Positions 1 through 8,627 of a DNA stretch of 64,000 bases are shown here, piece by piece. The notes beneath the pieces were generated by a model. That model did no database searches. It saw only the letters and a program-made list of their open reading frames with translations, and was not told where the DNA came from. How positions within the stretch are numbered: position 1 is the stretch's first letter; every line of letters begins with the position of its first letter. The DNA is taken from assembly GCA_023433705.1 (NCBI GenBank), contig JAEYUC010000081.1:31444-95443 (forward strand), given 5' to 3'. The position numbers and the translations under genes are program-made. The DNA comes from Pseudomonadota bacterium. GTDB lineage: Bacteria; Pseudomonadota; Gammaproteobacteria; Steroidobacterales; Steroidobacteraceae.

Positions 1-775
1 CCGACGCGGTCAGGATCCCCGCGTAACCGTACATCTCGTTGTCGGGGCAGGGAATGACCTGCACGTCGATGCTCGAGGTGACGAAGCCGTTGTTCGACAT
101 CGCCGATCGCATGTCGTCGATGCTGAGGTTCGAGCCGGGGAACATCCGGTCGCCGCACTTGTAGGCTTCGCAACGATGCAGCGCGTGGATGATGAACGTG
201 CCGCCGGGCGCGAGCATCGAGGTCACGTTGCGCATGCAGTTGGTCCACACCGAACGGTCGCTCGAGATCGCGTCGATGCAGAAGCCGGTGATGATGAGGT
301 CGTAGAAACTGTCGCGCGATGGTCCGAGCGGCTGGGGCAGGCGCGCGTCGCTGACGTACAGGCCACGCACCACCTTGCGCGTGAGCGCTTCACGCTGGAT
401 GACGCGCGCCGCGCTCGCGTCCGGTTCACCTTCGCAGGCGAGCACGTAACGCGTGAAGCGGTTCCACTCGGGAGCGCTTTCATCCGCGCACAACCATTCG
501 CGTGCCTCGGACAGGTTGTCGGACAGCCAGTCCGCCATGTCCATGCGGAACGTGTACTTGGATGCGGCGATCGCACGGTGCAGCGTCGGTCCGCATCCGT
601 ATTCGAGACCGCGGCCGAAGTGCGAAGCTGCCGCTCGCAGTACGTCTAACTGGTATGCGAGTACTGCCTGCTCATCGGGCAGCACGACTTCGCTGTAGTA
701 AGTGTCGAAGTAGTCGCGGGCTTTCCACTCGGAGTAGTCAGCGACCAGGGGATTTCGCGTCAGGCTCCCGTCCAT
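1..775 (-). CDS. NNMT/PNMT/TEMT-type SAM-dependent methyltransferase, partial (C-terminus off the window)
   Basis: Translating from the ATG at 775-773 gives an open frame that runs off the left edge, about 258 codons. It starts MDGSLTRNPLVADYSEWKA, then YFDTYY, then the SAM-binding motif LEYGCGPTLHRAI near residue 55. A later YDLIITGFCIDAIS and LAPGGTFIIHA correspond to motifs II and III of class I methyltransferases. The YF-x2-YY start and GCGPT loop are typical of the nicotinamide/phenylethanolamine/thioether N- or S-methyltransferase family, so small amines or thioethers are plausible substrates. The substrate cannot be read from sequence. An AAAGGG sequence sits about 9 bases upstream of the ATG. 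The gene is divergent from the histidine kinase. Confidence 0.8.
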   Translation of the reverse strand, partial: MDGSLTRNPLVADYSEWKARDYFDTYYSEVVLPDEQAVLAYQLDVLRAAASHFGRGLEYGCGPTLHRAIAASKYTFRMDMADWLSDNLSEAREWLCADESAPEWNRFTRYVLACEGEPDASAARVIQREALTRKVVRGLYVSDARLPQPLGPSRDSFYDLIITGFCIDAISSDRSVWTNCMRNVTSMLAPGGTFIIHALHRCEAYKCGDRMFPGSNLSIDDMRSAMSNNGFVTSSIDVQVIPCPDNEMYGYAGILTAS

Positions 776-1024
776 CACTGTCACCCTTTCTAGTCCGTTA
801 GTTATTGATTGGGCTTTTTGTTAAACCCTTATGTCGGAGAATACTTACAGCCCCCGTCTCCCAATAGCCGAAGTCCCCCTACTAGAACACCTGTGCGGCG
901 CCCCTCCGGCCTACTGCAAGTCCCTGGTCTTATGGGTGAAATTGCCCAGTTGGGCACCGGGAATCGCGCAAACGTGAAGACGGATCAACGTGCAAGTTAC
1001 CGCCGCGGGTAACAATAATCGGCC

Positions 1025-4000
1025 ATGAACGCCCGCCCCGAATCAGCGCAGGCCGCTGAGGACGCCCAGCTGCCGGCCGAATTCCGTTCGGCGCTGGAGC
1101 TCGCGCAGGCGGCCGTCTGGGACTGGCGGCTGACCGGCGACCGGTTCCAGGTCGACGAGGCCTGGACGCGTGCGCTCGGAATCGACGTGCCCGGCGGCGC
1201 GATGTCCATCGAGCAATGGAAGCGCCGCATCCATCCGGACGACCTCGGCGCGTTCGTCGCCGCGGCGGACTCCTGCCAGCACGGCGGCGACCGGTTCGAG
1301 TGCGAATACAGGTTGTTAGCCGCGGGCCATCGCTGGTTGTGGGTGCTGCATCGTGGCCGCGTCGTGCTGCGCGAACACGACGGCTCCGCCGCGCGCATCA
1401 CGGGCCTGCTGCTCGATATCGATCGCCGCAAGAGCGAGGAGGTCGCGCGCAGCGACAGCGAATCGCGCCTCGCAACCGCCCTGTGGGGCGCGCGCGCCGC
1501 GTTCTGGCAGTGGCATGTGCCGAGCAACGCGCGCACCGCGAGTCCGCTGTGGCTGGCGATGACGGGATATTCGCGCGCGCAATGGGAGGCGCTCCCGAAC
1601 CCGTGGTTCAGCAACCTGCATCCCGACGATCGCGAACGCGTGGACACCCAGCTGCGCGAACACGCGCAGGGTGAGCGCGACTCCGTCGAATTCGAATACC
1701 GCTTCAAGACCGCGAACGGCGAATACCGCTGGATGCAGGATCGCGGCCGCGCCGTCGAGTGGGATCTGCAGGGCCGCCCGGCGCTGGTCATCGGCGTCTC
1801 GCTCGACATCGACGCCGCCAAGCGCGCCGAGGCGCACCTCGCCTCGAGCGAACACATGCTCGAGACCGCGGCGTGGGGCGCCGGCATCGGCCTGTGGGAA
1901 ACGAACTTCGTCACCGACACCACGCGCTGGTTCAACGACTGGTGCGACCGGCACGACATCTATCCCTGCGACGGCACCGATCACGTGCAGCGCTGGGACG
2001 AGAACCTGCACCCCGACGAGGGGCCCGAGGCGACGCGCCGCTTCTACGAACACGTGAACGGCAAGGCCGAGTACTACGACGCCGAGTACCGGATCAAGAC
2101 ACGCGGTGGCCTGTGGCGCTGGGTGTTCGAGCGCGGACGCGTGGTGGAGCGCGACGCGAACGGCAAGGCCGTGCGCATGCTGGGCGTATGCATGGATCTC
2201 GACGAGGCGAAGGTCGCCGAACGGCGCGCCAACGCGCGCAACGAACGCGTCGAGACCGCCCTCCAGCTAACTACCGCCGGCGTGTGGGACTGGGACGTCG
2301 AGAACGGCGTGGCAAACCACACCGACGGCTACTACCGCGTGTTCGGCGTCGACCCGGCGTTCGGCCGCGCGAACCCGAACACCTGGCGACAGCTGCTCGG
2401 CACGGATCCGGAAAACGAGATCGAGGACTTCCGCAACCGCCTGCGGCACGTCGATCCCGGCGCGTCGATGCTCGAAACCGAGTACCGCTTCCGGCATACC
2501 GACGGCAGCTGGCACTGGGCGCTCGATCGCGCGTACGTGATCGAGCGTACGCCCGATGGCGCCACGCGGCGCGTTCTCGGCCTGGTGGTCGACATCACCG
2601 CGCGCAAACTGCGTGAAATGGCGCTGTCCGCCGGCGCCCAGCGCTTCCGCGCGATCGCCAAGCAGCTGCGCTGCATCATCTACGAGATCGATGCCGAGTC
2701 GAATCAATTGACGAGCGAGGGCGGCGAGCTCGTGCTCGGATATCCGCCCGGATACAAAGGGCGCGCGACCGACTGGACCGCGCTGGTGCATCCCGAGGAC
2801 CAGTCGCAGCTCAAGACCTGGTACGACCGCAACGCCGACGCGACGATGGCCCTGCAGTACCGCATCCGGCACCACGACGGCCACTACGTGACGCTGCTCG
2901 ATTCCAGCGTCGCGGTGCGCGACGCGGCGGGCAAGACCCTGCGCATCGTCGGCGTCGCGATCGACATCAGCGAGCAGGCGCGCCAGCAGGAAGCGCTGCG
3001 CGAATCGCAGGAACTGCTGCAGATCGTGGCTGCCGGCACCGGCGACTGGCTGATCCTGGTCGATACCGAGCGGCGCGTGCAGTTCATCAACCGCGGCATC
3101 CGCTCGCACTCGCGCGAGAGCATCGTCGGCCAGCGACTCGATGAAATCGCCGTCGCAGAGGACCGCGAGAACATCCTCAACGCGCTCAAGCAGGTGCTCG
3201 AGACCGGTGAGCCGGTCGACCTGCAATTCACGAGCGACGGGACGCAGTACGGCGGACGATATTTCGACTCGCGCATCCGCGCGGTGCGCTCGCCCACCGG
3301 GATCACCGGCGCGGTCATCAACATCACCGAAATCACGGATCGGCACGCGGCCATGCACCTGCGCGAAACGCAGGCCCGCATGTTCGAGCTGCTGCACGAA
3401 GGCGTGGTGGTGATCGACGTGAACAACACGATCCGCATGGCGAACCCGGCGTTCGAGCGGATGTTCGGATTCACGGCCGGCACGGCCGTCGACACGTCGA
3501 TCGACGACCTGATCGAGCTGCCACCCGGCGCGCAACGCGGCAGCATCGAACAGCGCCTGTTGGGCTCGGCCACCGAGCCGCCCGGCCCGACGCCGGTCGA
3601 GTTCAAGTGCCGCCGGCGGGACGGCTCCACCTTCGATGCCGCCTGCGTCGCCACCCTGACGCACGTCGATGGCGAGACTCATCGTCTCGCGGTCATCACC
3701 GACGTGACGGAGCGCCGCGGGCTCGAGCGCGAAATCCTCGAAATCGCCGGCCGCGAGCAGCTGCGCATCGGCTCGGACCTGCACGACGGCCTCGGGCAGG
3801 ACCTGACCGGTGTTGCCTTGATGCTGCGCAGTGTCGTGGCGCAGCTACGGAAGGAGAACTCGTCGGCGCGCGCTGACGTCGAGGACATCATCAGCCTCGT
3901 GAATGGCGCCATCGAGAGCACCCGGGCCATGGCGCGGGGCCTGGCGCCGGTGGGCGCGGACCGCGGCGGCCTCATTGCCGGTCTGCAGTCGATGGCGGTG

Positions 4001-4405
4001 CGGGGCATGGAGCGTTATGGTGTGCGCGCGCATTTCAGCACTTCGCTGAAAGAGCCGCTGACGCTGGACGACGCTGCTGCAACGCACCTTTACCGCATCG
4101 CACAGGAAGCTTTCACCAATGCGATCCGCCACGGGCGGGTAACCCAGGTCATGATCGACCTGGCGACCGGAGAAGGCACCCTGACCCTGTGTGTACAGGA
4201 TAACGGTAGGGGTTTCGATGAGAGGAACGCGACCAGCAACGGGATGGGCATGAAACTCATGCGCTACCGGGCGCAGATGCTTGGTGGCGACGTGACGATT
4301 TCGAACAACCCGGGTGGCGGGGTCATCGTCCGCTGCACCTGTCCTCATCGTGCGCCCCTGGCCGGGGACGCGACGCCGCGCGGCGGTTTCCCGCTCAAGG
4401 ACTGA
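1025..4405 (+). CDS. Soluble multi-PAS sensor histidine kinase (NarX/UhpB type)
   Basis: The product is 1126 aa with no membrane segment or signal peptide, so it should sense in the cytoplasm. Seven consecutive PAS/PAC units are visible, roughly 22-135, 147-265, 275-400, 405-530, 535-655, 660-775 and 785-905. The first four share a W-x-W near the start and an LxxDI end, which suggests tandem duplication. The HisKA_3 box follows (RIGSDLHDGLGQDLTG, phospho-acceptor His about 920). The C-terminal HATPase has NAIRHG (N box), DNGRGF (G1) and GMGMKLM (G2). The next gene, 103 bp downstream on the same strand, is a NarL-type regulator and is its likely partner. The ligand is unknown. Confidence 0.93.
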   Translation: MNARPESAQAAEDAQLPAEFRSALELAQAAVWDWRLTGDRFQVDEAWTRALGIDVPGGAMSIEQWKRRIHPDDLGAFVAAADSCQHGGDRFECEYRLLAAGHRWLWVLHRGRVVLREHDGSAARITGLLLDIDRRKSEEVARSDSESRLATALWGARAAFWQWHVPSNARTASPLWLAMTGYSRAQWEALPNPWFSNLHPDDRERVDTQLREHAQGERDSVEFEYRFKTANGEYRWMQDRGRAVEWDLQGRPALVIGVSLDIDAAKRAEAHLASSEHMLETAAWGAGIGLWETNFVTDTTRWFNDWCDRHDIYPCDGTDHVQRWDENLHPDEGPEATRRFYEHVNGKAEYYDAEYRIKTRGGLWRWVFERGRVVERDANGKAVRMLGVCMDLDEAKVAERRANARNERVETALQLTTAGVWDWDVENGVANHTDGYYRVFGVDPAFGRANPNTWRQLLGTDPENEIEDFRNRLRHVDPGASMLETEYRFRHTDGSWHWALDRAYVIERTPDGATRRVLGLVVDITARKLREMALSAGAQRFRAIAKQLRCIIYEIDAESNQLTSEGGELVLGYPPGYKGRATDWTALVHPEDQSQLKTWYDRNADATMALQYRIRHHDGHYVTLLDSSVAVRDAAGKTLRIVGVAIDISEQARQQEALRESQELLQIVAAGTGDWLILVDTERRVQFINRGIRSHSRESIVGQRLDEIAVAEDRENILNALKQVLETGEPVDLQFTSDGTQYGGRYFDSRIRAVRSPTGITGAVINITEITDRHAAMHLRETQARMFELLHEGVVVIDVNNTIRMANPAFERMFGFTAGTAVDTSIDDLIELPPGAQRGSIEQRLLGSATEPPGPTPVEFKCRRRDGSTFDAACVATLTHVDGETHRLAVITDVTERRGLEREILEIAGREQLRIGSDLHDGLGQDLTGVALMLRSVVAQLRKENSSARADVEDIISLVNGAIESTRAMARGLAPVGADRGGLIAGLQSMAVRGMERYGVRAHFSTSLKEPLTLDDAAATHLYRIAQEAFTNAIRHGRVTQVMIDLATGEGTLTLCVQDNGRGFDERNATSNGMGMKLMRYRAQMLGGDVTISNNPGGGVIVRCTCPHRAPLAGDATPRGGFPLKD

Positions 4406-4508
4406 AAAACTGTCTAACTATAGTGCGCAATAGGCCCCGGGCAGGATTGACGCTCCGCCGTATCTTCGTCACGATCCGCGCCTAATATTCGGTCGTAGGG
4501 GATTAGTC

Positions 4509-5180
4509 ATGAACGCAGCGCTGGCAACGAAACGACAGATTCTGATCGTCGACGACCATCCCATCGTTCGCCAGGGCCTGCGCCGGATGTTCGAAGCCGA
4601 GGCGGATCTCGCGGTCTGCGGCGAGGCGGACAGCGAGCCGGCCGCGCGCGAGGCGATCCGTGCGAAGAAGCCCGACATCGTCGTCGTCGACCTCTCGCTC
4701 GAGCGCGGCGACGGCATCGAACTAGTTAGACAGATGCACGCCGAGATGCCGGAGCTGCGCATGCTCGTGTTGTCGATGCACGACGAGACCATCTACGCCG
4801 AGCGGCTGCTCGCCGCGGGCGCGATGGGTTACATCATGAAGCAGGCAGCGTCCGACCAGCTGCTGATCGCCGTGCGCCGCGTGCTCGATGGACGAACCTA
4901 CGTCAGCGAAACGGTGCAGCGTTCGCTCGATCAGCGCGCGGGCGAGAACCGCTCCGAGACCAACGACCCGGTCGCGCGCCTGTCGAATCGCGAAGTGCAG
5001 ATCCTCAACATGATCGGCCGCGGCATGAGCTCGCGCGAGATCGCGCAGGAATTCACGCTGTCCGTGAAGACGATCGAATCCCACCGCCAGACCATCAAGC
5101 ACAAGCTCGGTCTCGCCACCAACAGCCAGCTTCTGCAGTATGCGATGAAGTGGTTCAGCGGTGGTACGCAACGCAGTTGA
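4509..5180 (+). CDS. NarL/FixJ-family response regulator
   Basis: A 223 aa two-domain regulator. The receiver domain (about 10-125) has the acidic pair in LIVDDHP, the phospho-acceptor Asp61 in VVVDLSL, a Thr/Ser region at LVLSMHD and the conserved Lys in GYIMKQA. The C-terminal LuxR-type helix-turn-helix (about 155-215) reads LSNREVQILNMIGRGMSSRE, then IAQEFTLSVKTIESH. A GGGGAT sequence precedes the ATG. It lies directly after the HisKA_3 kinase, the classic cognate pairing, and should be a DNA-binding output. Its targets are unknown; the adjacent ECF operon is one possibility, which is inference only. Confidence 0.93.
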   Translation: MNAALATKRQILIVDDHPIVRQGLRRMFEAEADLAVCGEADSEPAAREAIRAKKPDIVVVDLSLERGDGIELVRQMHAEMPELRMLVLSMHDETIYAERLLAAGAMGYIMKQAASDQLLIAVRRVLDGRTYVSETVQRSLDQRAGENRSETNDPVARLSNREVQILNMIGRGMSSREIAQEFTLSVKTIESHRQTIKHKLGLATNSQLLQYAMKWFSGGTQRS

Positions 5181-5188
5181 CGATGCGC

Positions 5189-5214
5189 GTTCCCGGGAAG
5201 GGTTTCCCGGGAAC
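5189..5214 (+). terminator. Perfect hairpin after the response regulator
   Basis: Two 11-base arms (GTTCCCGGGAA / TTCCCGGGAAC) separated by four bases form a perfect stem just after the regulator stop codon. There is no T-run directly after it, so it is either a weak terminator or an RNA-stabilising hairpin. Confidence 0.5.
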
Positions 5215-5355
5215 AGCGAACCTGTCGTCGCTCGAAAAGTCCCTGTTTTTCCCGGGATTTTTCCCCCGATTCAAACCCGAAGCCCCTGAGATGCCTCCAA
5301 TCCGCGTACCCGGGAGAGGCGCTTGGCGGACGGTTCAACAGCTCGATTGGCCCCG

Positions 5356-5904
5356 ATGACGAAGACCGACACCGTGGTCGAATTCGACGCGATGCTCATA
5401 GAGCGCGCGCGTCGGGGTGACACACGGGCCTTCGAGCGTCTCTACCGCGAACACGTCGGGCGCGTGAACGGCCTGTGCCTGCGCATGACGCGTAATCCGG
5501 ATCTTGCCGCAGACTGCACGCAGGATGCCTTCATCAAGGCGTGGAAAGCGCTGCCGCGCTTCGAGGCGCGCAGCAGTTTTTCGACCTGGCTGCACCGGAT
5601 CGCGGTGAACACGGTGCTCGAACGGCGCCGCGGCGGCATGAACAGCGAAGTGCCCGTCGAGGATCCGACCGTTTACGAGGATCCGGTGATGGTGCTCGAC
5701 ACACCCGTCGAAGAGAGCGAACTCGAGGCGGCGGTGCAATCGCTGCCGCAGGGCGCGCGCGACGTGCTCGTGTTGTGTGGACTGTATGGATACGAACACG
5801 CGGAGGCCGCGTCGATGCTCGGAATCGCCGTCGGCACCTGCAAGGCGCAACTGCACCGCGCACGCGGACTGCTGCGCGATCGGCTCGAAAGAGGTGTGCA
5901 ATGA
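5356..5904 (+). CDS. ECF-type RNA polymerase sigma factor (RpoE-like)
   Basis: A 182 aa sigma-70 family protein from the ATG at 5356. An upstream in-frame TTG at 5323 would add 11 residues with no family support. Region 2 spans about 10-80: the core helix RGDTRAFERLYREHVGRV, then CTQDAFIKAWKALPRF, then the aromatic-rich STWLHRIAVN. Region 4 spans about 120-180, with LPQGARDVLVLCGLYGYEH and an HTH ending KAQLHRARGLLRDRL. The stop overlaps the ATG of the next gene (ATGA), which indicates translational coupling to its likely anti-sigma factor. It probably directs a stress regulon that includes this operon. Confidence 0.93.
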   Translation: MTKTDTVVEFDAMLIERARRGDTRAFERLYREHVGRVNGLCLRMTRNPDLAADCTQDAFIKAWKALPRFEARSSFSTWLHRIAVNTVLERRRGGMNSEVPVEDPTVYEDPVMVLDTPVEESELEAAVQSLPQGARDVLVLCGLYGYEHAEAASMLGIAVGTCKAQLHRARGLLRDRLERGVQ

Positions 5905-6449
5905 ATACGCGACGCGTGAAACGAATCGACGAACTGGCGCGCGATGTGCCGCCGGCCCGCGATCTGTGGCCCGCGATCAGCGCGGCCATCGAGGCCGAAA
6001 AGACGGCCGCCGCGGCGCCTTCGGCCGAGCGCCGCCGCAACTGGTGGCCCGCGCCGGCGGTCGCGGCAGCCATCGCGCTGGTCGCGGTCGGCGTGCTGAT
6101 CGGCCGCCAGATGACCCCCGATGTGATGGTTACGACGGCCGCGACCGATGCCGTGCCGGCGAGTGATGCCGCGGCGATGCCGGCCGCGCTCCAGCGCGAG
6201 GCGAAATACCAGAAGGTTCGCGAGGAGTTGCTCTCCGAGGTGGAGAAGCGGCTCGAGACGATGCCGCCCGCGGAGCGTGAAAAAGTTGGCGCGAGCCTCG
6301 CGACGCTGCGGCGCTCGATCGCCGAAATCGAAGCGGCGCTCGGACGCGATCCCGCGAACGCGCTGTTGCAGGAATTGTTGGTGACTTCCCGCCAGGAAGA
6401 AATGCGCGCCCTGACAGTGGTGCGCGATTCCGGCCGCCAGGAGATCTGA
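5901..6449 (+). CDS. Putative membrane-anchored anti-sigma factor
   Basis: The product is 182 aa. The ATG overlaps the sigma-factor stop by four bases. The N-terminal cytoplasmic part (1-50) has the ELARDVPPARDLWPAI segment common in anti-sigma proteins paired with ECF factors. One transmembrane helix lies at about 51-68 (APAVAAAIALVAVGVLIG). The periplasmic part is charged and helical, probably coiled coil (about 85-165). No zinc-binding HxxxCxxC motif is present, so it is not a ZAS-type anti-sigma. The role is inferred mainly from gene position and topology. Confidence 0.75.
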   Translation: MNTRRVKRIDELARDVPPARDLWPAISAAIEAEKTAAAAPSAERRRNWWPAPAVAAAIALVAVGVLIGRQMTPDVMVTTAATDAVPASDAAAMPAALQREAKYQKVREELLSEVEKRLETMPPAEREKVGASLATLRRSIAEIEAALGRDPANALLQELLVTSRQEEMRALTVVRDSGRQEI

Positions 6450-6451
6450 TC

Positions 6452-7354
6452 ATGTCCCAGATGAAGAAACGTTTTCGTACCGGCCTGTCGATCCTGTGCC
6501 TGCTGCCGCTCGCGGCGATGGCCCGCGAAGTATCCGTGGAACGCAAGGTCGCAGCGGACGCGAACGGTGAGGTCGTCATTTCCAACGTCTCGGGATCGAT
6601 CGACGTGCGCGGCTGGGACCGCAACGAGGTCCAGGTCACGGGTCGTCTCGGGGATGCCATCGAGAGACTGGACGTCGAAACCTCCGGCGGACGCACCGTC
6701 ATCAAGGTGATCCTGCCGCGCGGCCGGTCGTCCGGTGACGCCGACGCCGACCTGGACATCCAGGTTCCGCGCGGCAGCCGCGTCGAGGCCAGCGTCGTGA
6801 GCGCGGATCTTTCCTCGCGCGGCGTGCTCGGCCAGCAGCGTCTGAAGAGCGTGAGCGGCGAGATCACCGCGGACATCGCGGGCGACGATTCGGAGCTGCG
6901 CACGGTGAGCGGCGACCTCACGATCCGGGGCAGCGGCAAACCGCTGCGGCTGCGCGCCAGCACCATCAGCGGCGACATCGACCTGACGAACGCGGCCGGA
7001 TCGGTCGACGTCGTGACGGTGAGCGGCGGCGCGCGACTGGACCTGATCGACGCCAGCGATGTGCGCGGCCGCACGACCTCGGGCGAACTCGAGGTGCGGG
7101 CCAGACTGACGCGCGATGGACGGGTCGACGTCGAAGGCGTGAGCGGAGAGATCACCCTGCGCGTTTCCGCGCCGGACGGCTTCTCCGCGGAAATCGAATC
7201 CTTCAGCGGCGACATCCATGGCTGCCTGGCCGGCAACGTGGAACGCGTGAGCAAGTACGGCCCTGGCAAGCGGCTCAACATCCGCACCGTCGAAGCCGGT
7301 GCCCGGGTGCGCGCCAAGACCATGTCGGGCGACGTCGACATCTGCGATCGCTGA
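6452..7354 (+). CDS. Secreted DUF4097-family beta-strand repeat protein
   Basis: The product is 300 aa. A signal peptide (GLSILCLLPLAAMA, cleavage near residue 26) precedes a repetitive beta-rich body. Its strands repeat VSGSIDVRG, VSGEITADI, VSGDLTIRG, ISGDIDLTN, VSGGARLDL, VSGEITLRV and FSGDIHGCL, the signature of DUF4097 (putative adhesin-like beta helix). It follows the anti-sigma gene by 2 bp and is the last gene of the ECF operon. This sigma / anti-sigma / DUF4097 arrangement suggests an envelope-stress module. Molecular function is not established. Confidence 0.85.
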   Translation: MSQMKKRFRTGLSILCLLPLAAMAREVSVERKVAADANGEVVISNVSGSIDVRGWDRNEVQVTGRLGDAIERLDVETSGGRTVIKVILPRGRSSGDADADLDIQVPRGSRVEASVVSADLSSRGVLGQQRLKSVSGEITADIAGDDSELRTVSGDLTIRGSGKPLRLRASTISGDIDLTNAAGSVDVVTVSGGARLDLIDASDVRGRTTSGELEVRARLTRDGRVDVEGVSGEITLRVSAPDGFSAEIESFSGDIHGCLAGNVERVSKYGPGKRLNIRTVEAGARVRAKTMSGDVDICDR

Positions 7355-7421
7355 GACGCCGCTGACGCGCGGCTGACTTCCGCGCATCGCGCCGCGACCG
7401 GCCCGCTACAATGTCGGCCGC

Positions 7422-8627
7422 GTGCGTGTCCTCAAATGGGTTTCCATGGTTCTTGGTGCGATCCTCGCGCTCGCCGTGATCGGCGTGCTCATGGTCGTCT
7501 GGTTCGTGGATCCCAATCGCTTCAAGCCGCGGATCGAATCCGCGGTGCGCGATGCGACCGGTCGCGAATTCACGCTGGCCGGTGACATCGAACTCGGTTT
7601 CTTCCCCTGGCTCGCGTTGCGCACGGGCGCCGGCACCTTCGGCAACGCGGAAGGATTCGGCGCCGATCCGATGGTGAGCTGGCAGGGCGCGCAGCTCGGT
7701 GTGAAGCTCATCCCGCTGATCCGCGGAGATCTCGTCGTGGACCGCGTGCGCATTTCCGGCGCCGACGTGCGCCTGGTCAGGAACGCGGATGGCCGTGGCA
7801 ACTGGGAGGGTATCGGCGGCGACACGCCCGCCGACCCCAATGCAAAATCCCGCGACATCAGCGTTGGCGGCATCGAGATCACCGACAGCCGGGTCTCGTT
7901 CGTGGACGAAGGCGCGGCAACGCGCATCGAAGTCACCGACCTCGACCTCGAGACCGACGAAATCGTGGTGGGCCAGCCGTTCACGGATACGGAAATCGCG
8001 GGCCGTCTGCACATGGACGGATTCGCGCCCGAGGGCGTGCCGTTCCGACTCGAGGTTCCCAAGGCCGAACTGGACGAGGAAATCACACGCTTCGGCGTCG
8101 AGGAATTCGAACTCGCTTTCGGTGGTTTCGAGGCACAGGGGGGCGTACGCGGCAGCCTCGGTGACGACGTGAGCTTCGCAGGAGCAATCGAGACCAACAT
8201 GTTCGATCTGCGCTCGCTGCTCGCTTCCGTCGGGATCGAGCCGCCGAAGACCACCGACCCGAAGGCGCTCGGCGGAATCGCCACGCGGGCGACGTGGAAG
8301 TTCGATGCGGGCGCCGTCGAGATCCAGCCGCTGGCGCTCACCGTCGACGACACGAAGTTCACGGGCAACTTCCAGCGCGGTGCGGGCGACCACGCGATCG
8401 GCGAGTTCAAACTATCCGGCGACTCGCTCGACATCGCGCGTTACGTGCCGCCACCCGATCCGGAAAGCGAACCTTTCGTGTTGCCCACCGCGGCGCTCAA
8501 GGCGCTGCGCTTCCGCGGCGTGATCGAGCTCGCGGAGGCGAAATACGAAGACATCCTCATGAAAGGCGTGACGCTGCGACTGCTGCTCGACGAAGGCGGA
8601 CTGCGCGGCGAGGGCAAGGCTCCATGA
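7422..8627 (+). CDS. AsmA-family protein, apparently shortened at the C-terminus
   Basis: The product is 401 aa from a GTG start. An N-terminal membrane helix (about 5-25, VLGAILALAVIGVLMVVWFV) leads into the AsmA domain, with the family features FKPRIESAVRDATGREFTLAG and LKLIPLIRGDLVVDRVRISG. AsmA proteins are inner-membrane-anchored periplasmic bridge-like proteins linked to outer-membrane and phospholipid homeostasis. Members encoded next to mutY in pseudomonads are clearly longer (about 600-740 aa). Here the frame stops shortly after GVTLRLLLDEGG, where the C-terminal AsmA repeat would normally begin. The stop overlaps the mutY start (ATGA). A deletion that fused the remnant to mutY's translation signal is possible. 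Confidence 0.85.
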   Translation: MRVLKWVSMVLGAILALAVIGVLMVVWFVDPNRFKPRIESAVRDATGREFTLAGDIELGFFPWLALRTGAGTFGNAEGFGADPMVSWQGAQLGVKLIPLIRGDLVVDRVRISGADVRLVRNADGRGNWEGIGGDTPADPNAKSRDISVGGIEITDSRVSFVDEGAATRIEVTDLDLETDEIVVGQPFTDTEIAGRLHMDGFAPEGVPFRLEVPKAELDEEITRFGVEEFELAFGGFEAQGGVRGSLGDDVSFAGAIETNMFDLRSLLASVGIEPPKTTDPKALGGIATRATWKFDAGAVEIQPLALTVDDTKFTGNFQRGAGDHAIGEFKLSGDSLDIARYVPPPDPESEPFVLPTAALKALRFRGVIELAEAKYEDILMKGVTLRLLLDEGGLRGEGKAP

